Below are positions 33,435-41,698 of a stretch of DNA of 64,000 bases, piece after piece (position 1 is the first letter of the stretch; the number at the start of each line of letters is the position of its first letter). Made by a program: the position numbers and the translations under genes. The stretch is from a virus, in the IMG/VR virus record IMGVR_UViG_3300031521_000039, positions 21,198-85,197 of that record; one strand, given 5' to 3'. A model generated the notes under the pieces. It worked only from the letters and a program-made list of their open reading frames with translations. It made no database searches and was not told where the DNA came from.

Positions 33435-33818
33435 TTAGAAATCGAGCCTAGTGATAGCCTTATTCTTAGAACGCATACTAGTTAAAATAAGATATAATTC
33501 ACTTGATTTTCTAATACCAGCAATCTTTTGACATATATCAGTCATTATTATTTGTTTTATACCAATTGAGTTTTCAAGAATGTCTCTTTCATGACAATAT
33601 ATTTGACATTGAACTCCATCTTCATTGAAATAGTAATATTTATCAACAATTTCCTTTTTATCTTTCTTAATTTCAGAGTTAAATTTTTTAAAAGTATTTG
33701 AAATATCAATAAGAACTTCATCAATATTTCTTATATCTCCATTTGGTAGATGAGTTACAATATTAATTTTAGCTAGAACATCTTGTACATGTATTTATTT
33801 TAAAACTAATGCTAACAT
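33435..33818 (-). pseudogene. 127-codon gene with an in-frame TAA at codon 8
   Basis: ATG 33818 overlaps the stop of the dUTPase gene (TAATG) and is preceded by GGGGGTG. After seven codons a TAA occurs (33795-33797), but the same frame then stays open for 119 codons (IHVQDVLAKINIVTHLPNGD to SKNKAITRLDF). No other start with a binding site exists in the open part. A point mutation, an assembly error or stop-codon read-through are the options. The family is not recognised. Confidence 0.55.
33446..33469 (-). repeat. dispersed repeat, copy A
   Basis: On the - strand it reads AAGAATAAGGCTATCACTAG, one of four related copies. This copy overlaps the last codons of the interrupted gene. Confidence 0.4.
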
Positions 33819-34975
33819 TATTTCACCCCCGTACTTGAATATCCACCCCTATTTACATCTCCAAGTTGTTCTACTATTTCAAATTCAACATTTTCCATAA
33901 CTCTATCAACTACTTCAAATTGTAAGATTCTATCATCGTAGTTTATTTCTCCATTTTTAGTACACCAAACCATTGCTCCCCATTCATCATCATTTCCTTG
34001 GAATTTATTATCTATTTGACCCACTGAATTAGTTAAAATAAATCCATAATTTTTAAACATTCCTGAACGTGGATAAACATTAGATTTCTTATTAGGTGGC
34101 ATCTTCATTGCAAATCCCAATTTAAAGAATAAAGTATCTCCAAAGCTATATTTACAAGGGAAAGTTGTTTCTACTCCATTCTTGAACACTCTACTTACTC
34201 TAAGATCCACTAAGTCTCCACCATCAATCTTTTCCATAGGTGTAATATTTTTATCTATGTATCTTACTTGTAATTTCATTGGCTCTAATTGTTCTTCATT
34301 TTTATTATTAAGAATAAGTCTTATAACATCATTTACAATATCACTATTGCCATTATAGAAAATATAAATAATTTTCTCTGCACAACCAGTAGTATAAGTT
34401 TCTATTTTTTGAATCATTTTCATATTTGATAAACTACTATTTTTTGTTCCTAAGTCATTGCATAATAAGTCCATAGTATTAAATTCTAAATCTAGCTTAT
34501 AGTTATCACCCACTTCTAAATTATCCATATTAGTATCTGATAACGGAACTTCAATTAATATTAATTTATCATTACCTAAACTTATTATATTTGTCTCGTA
34601 TATGTAATCAATTAAAAATTCCTTATTATTAATTTTAACAGTTATATTTGGAACACTTGGTGTTATATATTTTGTTTGAACTTTATCTATGATTTCTGCC
34701 TTCATATGTTCTAGTGTTTCCTTATTATTAAAATCCATTGTATATCCTTCTTCTATATCAATTGTTGATTTAATTTTATTATTCATTCTAAACTCTCCTT
34801 CTAATTCATCTATAATTTTTCTAATTTCTTCTTGATATAGACCGTTAAAAAACCATGAGTATTGAGAGTTTTCATTAGCTTGTCTATATATTATTTCAGC
34901 TTTGCAGATAGTTAATAATTCTGTTATTGATTTTTCATGATAATATTCTTTAAGTTTGTTTATATTGTCATTCAT
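33818..34975 (-). CDS. dut: dUTPase with long N-terminal extension
   Basis: The protein has 385 residues. The last 110 carry the trimeric dUTPase motifs: VYPRSGMFKNYGFILTNS (motif 2), VGQIDNKFQGNDDEWGAM (motif 3), DDRILQFEVVD (motif 4) and RGGYSSTGVK (motif 5). The enzyme hydrolyses dUTP to dUMP. About 270 N-terminal residues are unrelated to dUTPase. ATG 34975 follows AAAGGAGAG. A second AAGGAGAG with ATG lies at residue 64 (MNNKIKSTID), so either a shorter product is made or two genes have fused. It is coupled to the broken gene downstream. Confidence 0.75.
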   Translation of the reverse strand: MNDNINKLKEYYHEKSITELLTICKAEIIYRQANENSQYSWFFNGLYQEEIRKIIDELEGEFRMNNKIKSTIDIEEGYTMDFNNKETLEHMKAEIIDKVQTKYITPSVPNITVKINNKEFLIDYIYETNIISLGNDKLILIEVPLSDTNMDNLEVGDNYKLDLEFNTMDLLCNDLGTKNSSLSNMKMIQKIETYTTGCAEKIIYIFYNGNSDIVNDVIRLILNNKNEEQLEPMKLQVRYIDKNITPMEKIDGGDLVDLRVSRVFKNGVETTFPCKYSFGDTLFFKLGFAMKMPPNKKSNVYPRSGMFKNYGFILTNSVGQIDNKFQGNDDEWGAMVWCTKNGEINYDDRILQFEVVDRVMENVEFEIVEQLGDVNRGGYSSTGVK

Positions 34976-35085
34976 TTTTAATCTCTCCTTTGATTTATTT
35001 CGTTTTGGCGACTGCACTTGTGAATAAGTGTATTGGTTAAATTGATAATTGGTAATACATGGTAAAATGTAGCAATTTAGCAGGT

Positions 35086-35283
35086 TTATTTTGCTTCATA
35101 TATTGCTATATGTGTAGGGTTATAATCATTTTCATCAACTTCATAAATCATATCGTTCCATTCAAAATATGGATATCCTGTTTGCTTTACTAATTCAAAG
35201 AAAATATTTATGTTTCCTATAAATATGTATTTAGATAATAATATTTCTTCCTTTTTAATATTTGTTTGTGGTTTTATATTCAT
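35086..35283 (-). CDS. hypothetical protein
   Basis: A 65-residue protein with an AAAGGAGAG binding site. It contains a hydrophobic strand-helix segment (KYIFIGNINIFFELVKQTG) and an acidic end (YEVDENDYNPTH). No family is recognised. It lies between NrdG and the dUTPase gene. Confidence 0.45.
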   Translation of the reverse strand: MNIKPQTNIKKEEILLSKYIFIGNINIFFELVKQTGYPYFEWNDMIYEVDENDYNPTHIAIYEAK

Positions 35284-35365
35284 TACAATCTCTCCTTTTT
35301 CACCATTCTATTATTTTATTAACTGACAATAAAATATCTGTTTTAATAGAATATTTAGTTTTTAA

Positions 35366-35388
35366 CCTAGCCTATAGCCCCATTCTTA
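35366..35388 (-). repeat. dispersed repeat, copy B
   Basis: On the - strand it reads AAGAATGGGGCTATAGGCTAG. It lies in the 220-bp gap after nrdG, which otherwise holds only short degenerate reading frames. Confidence 0.4.
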
Positions 35389-35502
35389 AAATTGATTTTT
35401 TGTATTTTTAGTAATTTTGACGAATTTCACTATAGTTGCTTTAGATTTAATTTTTCTTGGAATTTTCGATATTTACTTTTAAAATCAATCCTAGAGCGTT
35501 TT

Positions 35503-35973
35503 TTAATAATCTAATCCCTTTTTATAAATATGTTGATTTGAAGTTGCAAGTTTCACGTTATATTGTAAATTATTGTCACATCTTAATTCTTCTATATACC
35601 TTCCTGTTTTTATATAATCACATAATTCTAATTCAAATTTAGGACAGTCTTTTAAATCATATCTAGTAAATAACCATATTGGTTTATTTAATGTTTTTAA
35701 ATCTCTTAACATTTGTTCTAATTCGATATGATTTTGGTCATTAACTTCTCCTCCAAATATCTGTATTGAAGTTATCATATTATTAAAATCTTGAACTTTA
35801 GTTTTTATATTCTCAAAATACACCTTATTATATAAATCTCCCTCGTTAAAGTTCCAAGACTCAGGATTATGGCAGTTGGGGCAATGACCTAATTTGCCAT
35901 CACCCTTGCAACCTGCTACATATATTTCTAAGGCTCGTCTACTTAAAGTATATTGAGTGGCTAATACATTCAA
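35503..35973 (-). CDS. nrdG: anaerobic ribonucleotide reductase activating protein (NrdG)
   Basis: A 156-residue radical-SAM protein. It would use S-adenosylmethionine and a 4Fe-4S cluster to make the glycyl radical on NrdD. The expected NrdG elements are GHCPNCHNPESWNF and a later SIQIFGGEVNDQ. The cluster cysteines are Cys22, Cys31 and Cys34, so the motif is C-x8-C-x2-C instead of the usual C-x3-C-x2-C. The insert is GDGKL between otherwise typical flanks. The gene starts directly after nrdD. Confidence 0.85.
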   Translation of the reverse strand: MNVLATQYTLSRRALEIYVAGCKGDGKLGHCPNCHNPESWNFNEGDLYNKVYFENIKTKVQDFNNMITSIQIFGGEVNDQNHIELEQMLRDLKTLNKPIWLFTRYDLKDCPKFELELCDYIKTGRYIEELRCDNNLQYNVKLATSNQHIYKKGLDY

Positions 35974-37899
35974 TTATTTACTAGCCTTACCTATAGAATC
36001 TGAATTGTACATTTGTCTATTTGGAGCATCTTCTTCTCTTCTAACTTTGTGCCAGTTCTTAATATTAGTTAAGAAGCCAACTACTCTTGTATAAAAATCT
36101 TCAATTTCAGCACCACATATAGGACAAATATGGTCTGAACCTACTGTCATATGACCATTAGCACATTTTCTTAACATATAATTAATTGCAAAATATATTA
36201 CTCCTTGCTTTGCACATGTTTCAATTAATAACTTCATATCTTCTACATTGTCTAGTCTTTCATCACAAGATATATGCATTATTGAACCACCAGAAAAATA
36301 TTTATCAAATGTTCCTTGAAGTCTTATTCTATCTAGTAAATCTGCATTTACTATTAATGGTATAAATTGATTAGAATACAAGTTATATTCTGTTTGGTAC
36401 TTTAATAGTTGGTCTTTTGATGCTAATTTAATTGATACATTTTCTGCTGGAATTTGCTCACAATTATGAGGAGTTTTAAATCTCTTTTGCATTTTGTCAT
36501 TAACTGTATTTATTATATTAATGATTTCTAACCCTAATTGCATTCCATTCTCTGTTTTAATATCTTCTCCTAAATATGATATTGCTTCATTAAATCCATT
36601 AATTCCACAAGTTGAGTATTGAGTATTAATATCTACAAATCCTAAGTCATATAATGGGTGATTTCCATTATCTATTCTTTTTTGAACTATTTTTCTTTTT
36701 GTATGATTAATTTTTGCACACATCTCAACTAATAAAGCTAATTCTTTTTTAAATTCTTCTTTATCATTTTGATATTTTATTGATAATCTAGGTAAATTAA
36801 TTGTACAAACTCCTAAACTACCAATTTTACTTGAACCACTTCCAAAACTATTAAAATATTCATTAGTAGTTTCACTACGAAGTCTACAACAAGAAGATAA
36901 TGTGCTAGTCTTACCCATATACATGTTTATAAAAGCAAATTTCATATTCTTTTCTGCTATATAATTAACAAAACCTATATCTTGTAATTCTTGATTATCA
37001 TTTATACTAAAACAAGCTGTTGTAACAGGAAAAGTTATTGGGGTTCTTTCTTGTTCTCTATTCATAATATCTAAATATAAATTTTGCATCTTTTTAACTA
37101 TTTCTCTATCAGGATGACTACCATCTGGAAATATGTAATCATTAATCATCTTATCTAAGAATCTACCATCATAAATTGATACATTAGTAAATGGGGATTG
37201 ATTCCCTCTCATTGGTTGGTTTATTGTATATATAAATGATGTTAATTGTGAGTCAACATAGTTCCAACAATCTTCTTCTGTCATAAAAGAAAAATGTTCA
37301 TCTCTTTTATTTTCTATTATATTTTTAACATAGTAACTCATTACAACTAATAAATCTGCTAGTCCACAAGCTCCTAATGTTGAATTACTTGCAACTACTA
37401 CGAATTGTTCTAATTGAGATTTGAATGCAGTTAGATATTTAGGTGGTACACTATGTATTTTTTTAACCATACTAAGTCCATTCATCATAATGTCATATGT
37501 AGAATAATTATAACAATATGGTAATCCACCTCCTACGCCTATAAAATCATTTATGTAAATATCACCAACTAAATTCTTTTCTACAACTTCATTTGCAAAT
37601 CCTAGTCCATATAAAGCTTTAGATTCTTTCCACATCATATAGTAACTGTTTATCTTTTCAAAAGGTTTTTTCAATTCAGTTGAATAACTAATTACTGAAA
37701 CATCATCTACATTACTATTTTGATCTACAGATATATCTGTAGTAGTTTTTACTTTTTTACTAAAGAATCCTTTTGAAAATTTAGCTAAGTCTAACTGTGC
37801 CCCTATTCCATCCATATCAAATAACTCACTTGGATATTTACCTCTTAGATACATCATTAAATCATCGAATTCTCTTTCATAGCTTGTGTTAATATACAT
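35974..37899 (-). CDS. nrdD: anaerobic ribonucleoside-triphosphate reductase (NrdD)
   Basis: A 641-residue protein. It shows class III features: an active-site Cys region in TSTLSSCCRLRSE, a C-terminal zinc site (LRKCANGHMTVGSDHICPICG) and the glycyl-radical loop TRVVGFLTN near residue 605. It reduces ribonucleoside triphosphates to deoxy forms without oxygen, pointing to an anaerobic host. There is no ATP-cone, as the N-terminus starts at the catalytic region. It is followed by nrdG and preceded by glutaredoxin- and FTR-like genes, a complete deoxynucleotide module. Confidence 0.95.
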   Translation of the reverse strand: MYINTSYEREFDDLMMYLRGKYPSELFDMDGIGAQLDLAKFSKGFFSKKVKTTTDISVDQNSNVDDVSVISYSTELKKPFEKINSYYMMWKESKALYGLGFANEVVEKNLVGDIYINDFIGVGGGLPYCYNYSTYDIMMNGLSMVKKIHSVPPKYLTAFKSQLEQFVVVASNSTLGACGLADLLVVMSYYVKNIIENKRDEHFSFMTEEDCWNYVDSQLTSFIYTINQPMRGNQSPFTNVSIYDGRFLDKMINDYIFPDGSHPDREIVKKMQNLYLDIMNREQERTPITFPVTTACFSINDNQELQDIGFVNYIAEKNMKFAFINMYMGKTSTLSSCCRLRSETTNEYFNSFGSGSSKIGSLGVCTINLPRLSIKYQNDKEEFKKELALLVEMCAKINHTKRKIVQKRIDNGNHPLYDLGFVDINTQYSTCGINGFNEAISYLGEDIKTENGMQLGLEIINIINTVNDKMQKRFKTPHNCEQIPAENVSIKLASKDQLLKYQTEYNLYSNQFIPLIVNADLLDRIRLQGTFDKYFSGGSIMHISCDERLDNVEDMKLLIETCAKQGVIYFAINYMLRKCANGHMTVGSDHICPICGAEIEDFYTRVVGFLTNIKNWHKVRREEDAPNRQMYNSDSIGKASK

Positions 37900-37915
37900 T
37901 TATACATCTCTCCTT

Positions 37916-38137
37916 CTAGTTGTTTATTACTTCTTGTAAAGTTTTTAATTTATTATCAACCACTATTAATGGTAATGATAGCATGTCGTTTTCTTGTGCT
38001 AATTTTATATATTTATCTTGTTCTTCTTGTGGTAATTCATTTAATAATTTATATTCAAACTCCATACCTTTATTTGTTAGAACTGTTTTAGTCATGTTAC
38101 AAGCTGAACAATTTTGTTTTCCTATTAATAAAATCAT
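37916..38137 (-). CDS. glutaredoxin / NrdH-like redoxin
   Basis: A 73-residue thioredoxin-fold protein: MILLIGKQNCSACNMTKTVL with a CSAC active site, and the cis-Pro segment LSLPLIVVDNK. It can supply dithiol electrons. Its ATG directly follows the stop of the FTR-like gene. Its binding site (AAGGAGG) lies within the end of that gene, so the two are coupled. Together they suggest a phage-coded redox chain beside the reductase. Confidence 0.8.
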   Translation of the reverse strand: MILLIGKQNCSACNMTKTVLTNKGMEFEYKLLNELPQEEQDKYIKLAQENDMLSLPLIVVDNKLKTLQEVINN

Positions 38138-38269
38138 TTAAATTTCCTCCTTAATATAAAGTCCACATATGCAAATATCTTTCTCTCTTTTGTCTTTGCA
38201 AGGACATTTAGTATCCTCATTTTCAATAATCATACATGGACAATATTTGTTATTTGCTAATACTTTCAT
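38138..38269 (-). CDS. FTR-like (ferredoxin-thioredoxin reductase type) cysteine protein
   Basis: At least 43 residues. Three cysteine pairs, YCPC, KCPC and CICG, give CPC-x9-CPC-x8-CIC. The catalytic subunit of ferredoxin-thioredoxin reductase has CPC-x16-CPC-x8-CHC, with a 4Fe-4S cluster next to a redox disulfide. The end CGLYIKEEI fits small phage members of that family. ATG 38269 has a weak site (AAGAAG). A better start at 38322 (after GAGAGTG; MSMILNPDIKKRKE) is one base out of frame. One extra A in the A7 run near 38294-38300 would join them. The role as reductant for the glutaredoxin is inferred. Confidence 0.6.
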   Translation of the reverse strand: MKVLANNKYCPCMIIENEDTKCPCKDKREKDICICGLYIKEEI

Positions 38270-38354
38270 TGCTACTTCTTTTCTTTTTTTAATGTCTGGA
38301 TTTAATATCATTGACATCTTTCAAATCACTCTCTTTCTATTTTGTTATATTAAT

Positions 38355-39122
38355 TTATTTAAAATGACTTTCAGTAAGTAGATTATTACTTAGTAAAAAT
38401 GCTTTAAGCTCTACTTTAATTTCTTGGATATCATTATATTTACCCATATCAAATACAGGAATATCATATGCTTTAGCTATTCTAATTGCTTGTCCTGTAC
38501 CTCCACTACCTTTACCTTTCTTAGTCCAACATATAACAAATGCTGAAGGTGTTTCTAAATCTTGCCCTAATACTTGATGACTGTTTCTAGCTTGTAATTT
38601 TTGAGCACCTTGTTTTAAATTAAACCAATAAGGATGATATTTTTGTGCTATTTCAAAAGCTTTAGGATTAGATACTATTAACTTTGAATCAGAATTTTGA
38701 AATCCACTCCAAGGTAAATATATTTCTTTATCACCATTAACTTTATCACATCCATTTTCAAATGCTTTATCTGAACCGTCAGCACCACCAGAACGTAATT
38801 TGAATCCTTTGTTAGCAAAATATGTACCTAGACTTTCAAATAGTTCTAATATTTCTTGTGGTGTTTCTCTTGAACCTATTCCTGCATAATATATATTCAT
38901 TATATTATTATCGCCTAATGTATATTTATTGTCATTTGATATAATAGTAGGCATTTCATATGTTATTCCATTTGCTTCAAATCTTAGCATATGTGTGTTA
39001 ACATTTTTATTTGAAAACTCATCTAAAACTTTATCAGTTTGTTCTTGTTCCATTCCACTAGCTTCGTCAATAATTCCTTGTTGAGACTTAGCTCTTAGAC
39101 CTCTAACCATTTTATCATCCAT
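38355..39122 (-). CDS. SLOG-domain (DprA/YspA-like) nucleotide-binding protein
   Basis: A 255-residue protein. Residues about 75-235 form a Rossmann-like SLOG domain: IYYAGIGSRETPQEIL, a glycine-rich RSGGADGSDKAFENG, YLPWSGFQ and FVICWTKKGKGSGGTGQAI. Such proteins are common in large phages with unknown ligands, and may bind nucleotides or nucleotide-derived signals. The N-terminal 75 residues are an unrelated acidic extension (LRAKSQQGIIDEASGMEQEQ). It precedes the redox and reductase genes and is probably co-transcribed with them. Confidence 0.75.
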   Translation of the reverse strand: MDDKMVRGLRAKSQQGIIDEASGMEQEQTDKVLDEFSNKNVNTHMLRFEANGITYEMPTIISNDNKYTLGDNNIMNIYYAGIGSRETPQEILELFESLGTYFANKGFKLRSGGADGSDKAFENGCDKVNGDKEIYLPWSGFQNSDSKLIVSNPKAFEIAQKYHPYWFNLKQGAQKLQARNSHQVLGQDLETPSAFVICWTKKGKGSGGTGQAIRIAKAYDIPVFDMGKYNDIQEIKVELKAFLLSNNLLTESHFK

Positions 39123-39124
39123 AA

Positions 39125-39427
39125 TTATAATTCAACTCCTTTACATATATTTTTATATTTATCTATATTGTTGTTTCTAACAGTCATTTGTTTTACATTA
39201 TCAAGCATTACATTACGTGCATCAGCAAATTGACTAAAGAAATCATTCTTTTCTAGTTCCTTATTTACTTCTTCTGTTATTGTTTTATATATTTTAGATT
39301 TATTACTCACAAATTGTTTATATACTTGCTTAGTATGTATTTTCTTTCCTAAGTATGGAATCTTATGATACCATTTATCTTTAATAGTAACCATGTCTCT
39401 TAATTCTTGTTCTTTACATTTATCCAT
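39125..39427 (-). CDS. hypothetical basic helical protein
   Basis: A 100-residue protein starting two bases before the SLOG gene. It is rich in Lys and helical (IHTKQVYKQFVSNKSKIYK). No motif is recognised. Confidence 0.45.
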   Translation of the reverse strand: MDKCKEQELRDMVTIKDKWYHKIPYLGKKIHTKQVYKQFVSNKSKIYKTITEEVNKELEKNDFFSQFADARNVMLDNVKQMTVRNNNIDKYKNICKGVEL

Positions 39428-39446
39428 TGAAAATTCTCCTTTTTAT

Positions 39447-39809
39447 TTATTCTTCATCTTCAAATTCTTCAAAATCCTCTTGTTGTTCCTTAATAATATT
39501 CCTGAATATCTTCTTATTTAAAATTTTCTCATCAATAGTCTCATCTAATTTAGACAATCCTTTTATCAATTCCATTTTATATTCAAGTTCTTTCTTGGCA
39601 TGTTCACAATCACATCTAGTAGGTGATACCCATTGAGTTTGATTGTTTATTTTAAAGATTCTCCATTCATCAGATTCCACTTCATTATCACAGTATATAC
39701 ATATATCATAGCCATCAGGATTTTTATATGTTCTTGATGATAGCAAATCTTTTAAATTAATGTATCCAGTTTCTAACTTATAATATTTTTTCATTTTATT
39801 ATCACACAT
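39447..39809 (-). CDS. zinc-ribbon-like acidic protein
   Basis: A 120-residue protein. CIYCDNEVESDEW and later TRCDCEHAKKELE give two cysteine pairs, typical of a small zinc ribbon. The C-terminus is acidic (QQEDFEEFEDEE). ATG 39809 follows AAGAAAG; an in-frame ATG five codons on is also possible. The function is unknown. Confidence 0.5.
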   Translation of the reverse strand: MCDNKMKKYYKLETGYINLKDLLSSRTYKNPDGYDICIYCDNEVESDEWRIFKINNQTQWVSPTRCDCEHAKKELEYKMELIKGLSKLDETIDEKILNKKIFRNIIKEQQEDFEEFEDEE

Positions 39810-39877
39810 TCTTTCTTATATTAATTTATTAACTCTTGATAAAATCAGCATTTCATTGTATTATTCAACCTCTGTAT

Positions 39878-39899
39878 GCTAGTGATAGACCCATTGTTA
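39878..39899 (-). repeat. dispersed repeat, copy C
   Basis: On the - strand it reads AACAATGGGTCTATCACTAG, sharing CTATCACTAG exactly with copy A. It lies just after the stop of the 305-residue gene. Confidence 0.4.
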
Positions 39900-39923
39900 T
39901 TTTTTATCTTTTATGAAAATTGG

Positions 39924-40841
39924 TTATTTCGCTTCAATAAATTCTATACTACCAACTATATTTCCAGCTTTAAATTCTTTATATGATTTGAATAATTTAA
40001 CCTTCATTATTCTATCATGTGAAAGTTCCCCTACGCCTCCTATTATTTTTACACCACCACATCCCATTACAAAAGCTTTATTATACGAATTTCTTGCAAT
40101 TACATTTTCTCCAGTATATACATTATTTATATATGTTTTTACGGTATCGCCAATATGTAATGGTATTAAATCAATATCTACTATTCCAGCATCTTCTCCC
40201 ACAATACTTTCTTCAAACATTTTTAGAGTAAGTTTAACTTTATTTTCTTTTAGATACCATTTACCTTCTTGCAAAGCCTTATGAGAATTACTATACTTTG
40301 ATAATACTTCTAAGATTTTATTAAATGTGCCATTGAAATTATTATCTCTAAACTTTAACATAAATTCTGCAAATTGATTTTCATTTACTATATCACATAC
40401 TTTAGCAAAAGATATAGATTCTTCATCTAATTTTATATATGTAGTATTTAGCCATCTTTCACAAAAAATGATTGGTGCTAATTTATTTTCTTTTACAACA
40501 GAGATATGTTTATTCTCACCTCCACTTATTTGTAATATGTTTTCTGATTTTGTATCTTTAAATTTTGTTCCTTCCTTAAAATTTAATATTTCTGATAATT
40601 TGTATATATCGTTTGTATTGTCATATGCAATTTCATCATTATCGTCATCAACAAACCATCCTAAATCATAAGTATGTTCTTCTCCAATATCATCTAAAAT
40701 TGTAACTAAAGTGTTGAATCTATTATATTTATAAAATTCTGCTTTAATAATCGTATGTGACTTCTTTCCAGTAAGTGGTGTTCCTTGATATATTAAATTT
40801 TTACCTACTAATTCTTTTCTTATTTTATCTGTTATTATCAT
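39924..40841 (-). CDS. hypothetical protein
   Basis: A 305-residue soluble mixed alpha/beta protein. The first 75 residues (LVGKNLIYQGTPLTGKKSHT, TYDLGWFVDDDND) look like a small beta barrel. The last 90 residues are also beta-rich (LIPLHIGDTVKTYINNVYTG, MGCGGVKIIGGVG). No family is recognised. It is not near a strong promoter. Confidence 0.45.
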   Translation of the reverse strand: MIITDKIRKELVGKNLIYQGTPLTGKKSHTIIKAEFYKYNRFNTLVTILDDIGEEHTYDLGWFVDDDNDEIAYDNTNDIYKLSEILNFKEGTKFKDTKSENILQISGGENKHISVVKENKLAPIIFCERWLNTTYIKLDEESISFAKVCDIVNENQFAEFMLKFRDNNFNGTFNKILEVLSKYSNSHKALQEGKWYLKENKVKLTLKMFEESIVGEDAGIVDIDLIPLHIGDTVKTYINNVYTGENVIARNSYNKAFVMGCGGVKIIGGVGELSHDRIMKVKLFKSYKEFKAGNIVGSIEFIEAK

Positions 40842-40904
40842 TTTTCATTTTCTCCTTTATATTTAGTTATATTAATTTGTTAAATTTCAGTTAAAACTAT
40901 TCTT

Positions 40905-41018
40905 TTATTTATTCATAACTCTAGCATATATACTTTTCAATGAATTTGCTATTTTTAAACTATTCTTATATGTAGAATTAGATAATAATTGTAATGCTTC
41001 TAATTTAGTTATATTCAT
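40905..41018 (-). CDS. tiny helical protein
   Basis: A 37-residue protein (MNITKLEALQLLSNS to YARVMNK) with an AAAGGAAGTG binding site and a promoter 25-50 bases upstream. It is basic and helical. The function is unknown. Confidence 0.5.
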   Translation of the reverse strand: MNITKLEALQLLSNSTYKNSLKIANSLKSIYARVMNK

Positions 41019-41042
41019 TTAATTCACTTCCTTTCATTTACT

Positions 41043-41071
41043 ATAATATACCAACTAAGTTTTAAAGTCAA
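41043..41071 (-). promoter_or_regulatory. promoter of the tiny helical protein gene
   Basis: TTGACT and TATTAT are separated by 17 bp on the - strand. The first 10 bases (TTGACTTTAA) are identical to those at 44149 and 56470. Confidence 0.7.
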
Positions 41072-41086
41072 TGTACTTTTATTAAT

Positions 41087-41677
41087 TTATTTAACTATAT
41101 ATCCTTTTACTTTCTGAACTCCTAATTTAGAAATACGTTTAGAGTATTCTCTATCGCTTTCACCATATTCTCTTTCTATAAATACATCTAGTCTTGTATC
41201 TATTGCAAAATGTTTATTACTTCCTTTATCATTTACAATAACCTGTCCATATCTTTCTAGGTATATTTGAGTATTTTGTGGTATTACATTATTTGCAACT
41301 CCACCTCGACTAAGTTTTTTACCTTGACTTGTTATTGATCCATAACCATTTTCTGAATTCATAGAACTATAAAATGTTAATACAAATTCTTGCCATTGTG
41401 GTTCAATCTTCTTTTGTTTTTCCAACTCTTTTTCTTTTTGTAATTTTAATTCTTCACCTTTCTTTTTCTCTAGTTCTATTTTATCTCTTTCATATTGTTC
41501 TTGCATTGGATTAATTAATAATCCAAATTTATCAGTTTTTAGTACCATTTCTTTTGCATTAACTTGTTTTTCAGCTATCTGCATTGCATTATTGTGAAAT
41601 GGTGTTTGGTGTGTACTATATGTAGATAATAACAATGTTGTACTAAGTACACAGACAATCCTCTTTCCTTTTAGCAT
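41087..41677 (-). CDS. secreted 3D-domain cell-wall protein
   Basis: A 196-residue protein. A signal peptide is visible (MLKGKRIVCVLSTTLLLSTY), followed by a charged coiled segment (EKKKGEELKLQKEKELEKQK). The C-terminal 100 residues resemble a 3D double-psi barrel (FVLTFYSSMNSENGYGSITSQ, VIPQNTQIYLERYG, FAIDTRLDVFIE) found in muralytic transglycosylase-like proteins such as YabE/Rpf2. It should act outside the membrane on peptidoglycan. It directly follows the MCP-like gene, so both may change the host cell before lysis. Confidence 0.65.
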   Translation of the reverse strand: MLKGKRIVCVLSTTLLLSTYSTHQTPFHNNAMQIAEKQVNAKEMVLKTDKFGLLINPMQEQYERDKIELEKKKGEELKLQKEKELEKQKKIEPQWQEFVLTFYSSMNSENGYGSITSQGKKLSRGGVANNVIPQNTQIYLERYGQVIVNDKGSNKHFAIDTRLDVFIEREYGESDREYSKRISKLGVQKVKGYIVK

Positions 41678-41698
41678 TTAATCAGCTCCAATCTTATG

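Noticed and set aside
35284-35502. Possible small gene after nrdG (frame reading KIPRKIKSKATIV)
   Set aside because: The frame has no start codon with a binding site and is broken by stops. It is at most a remnant.
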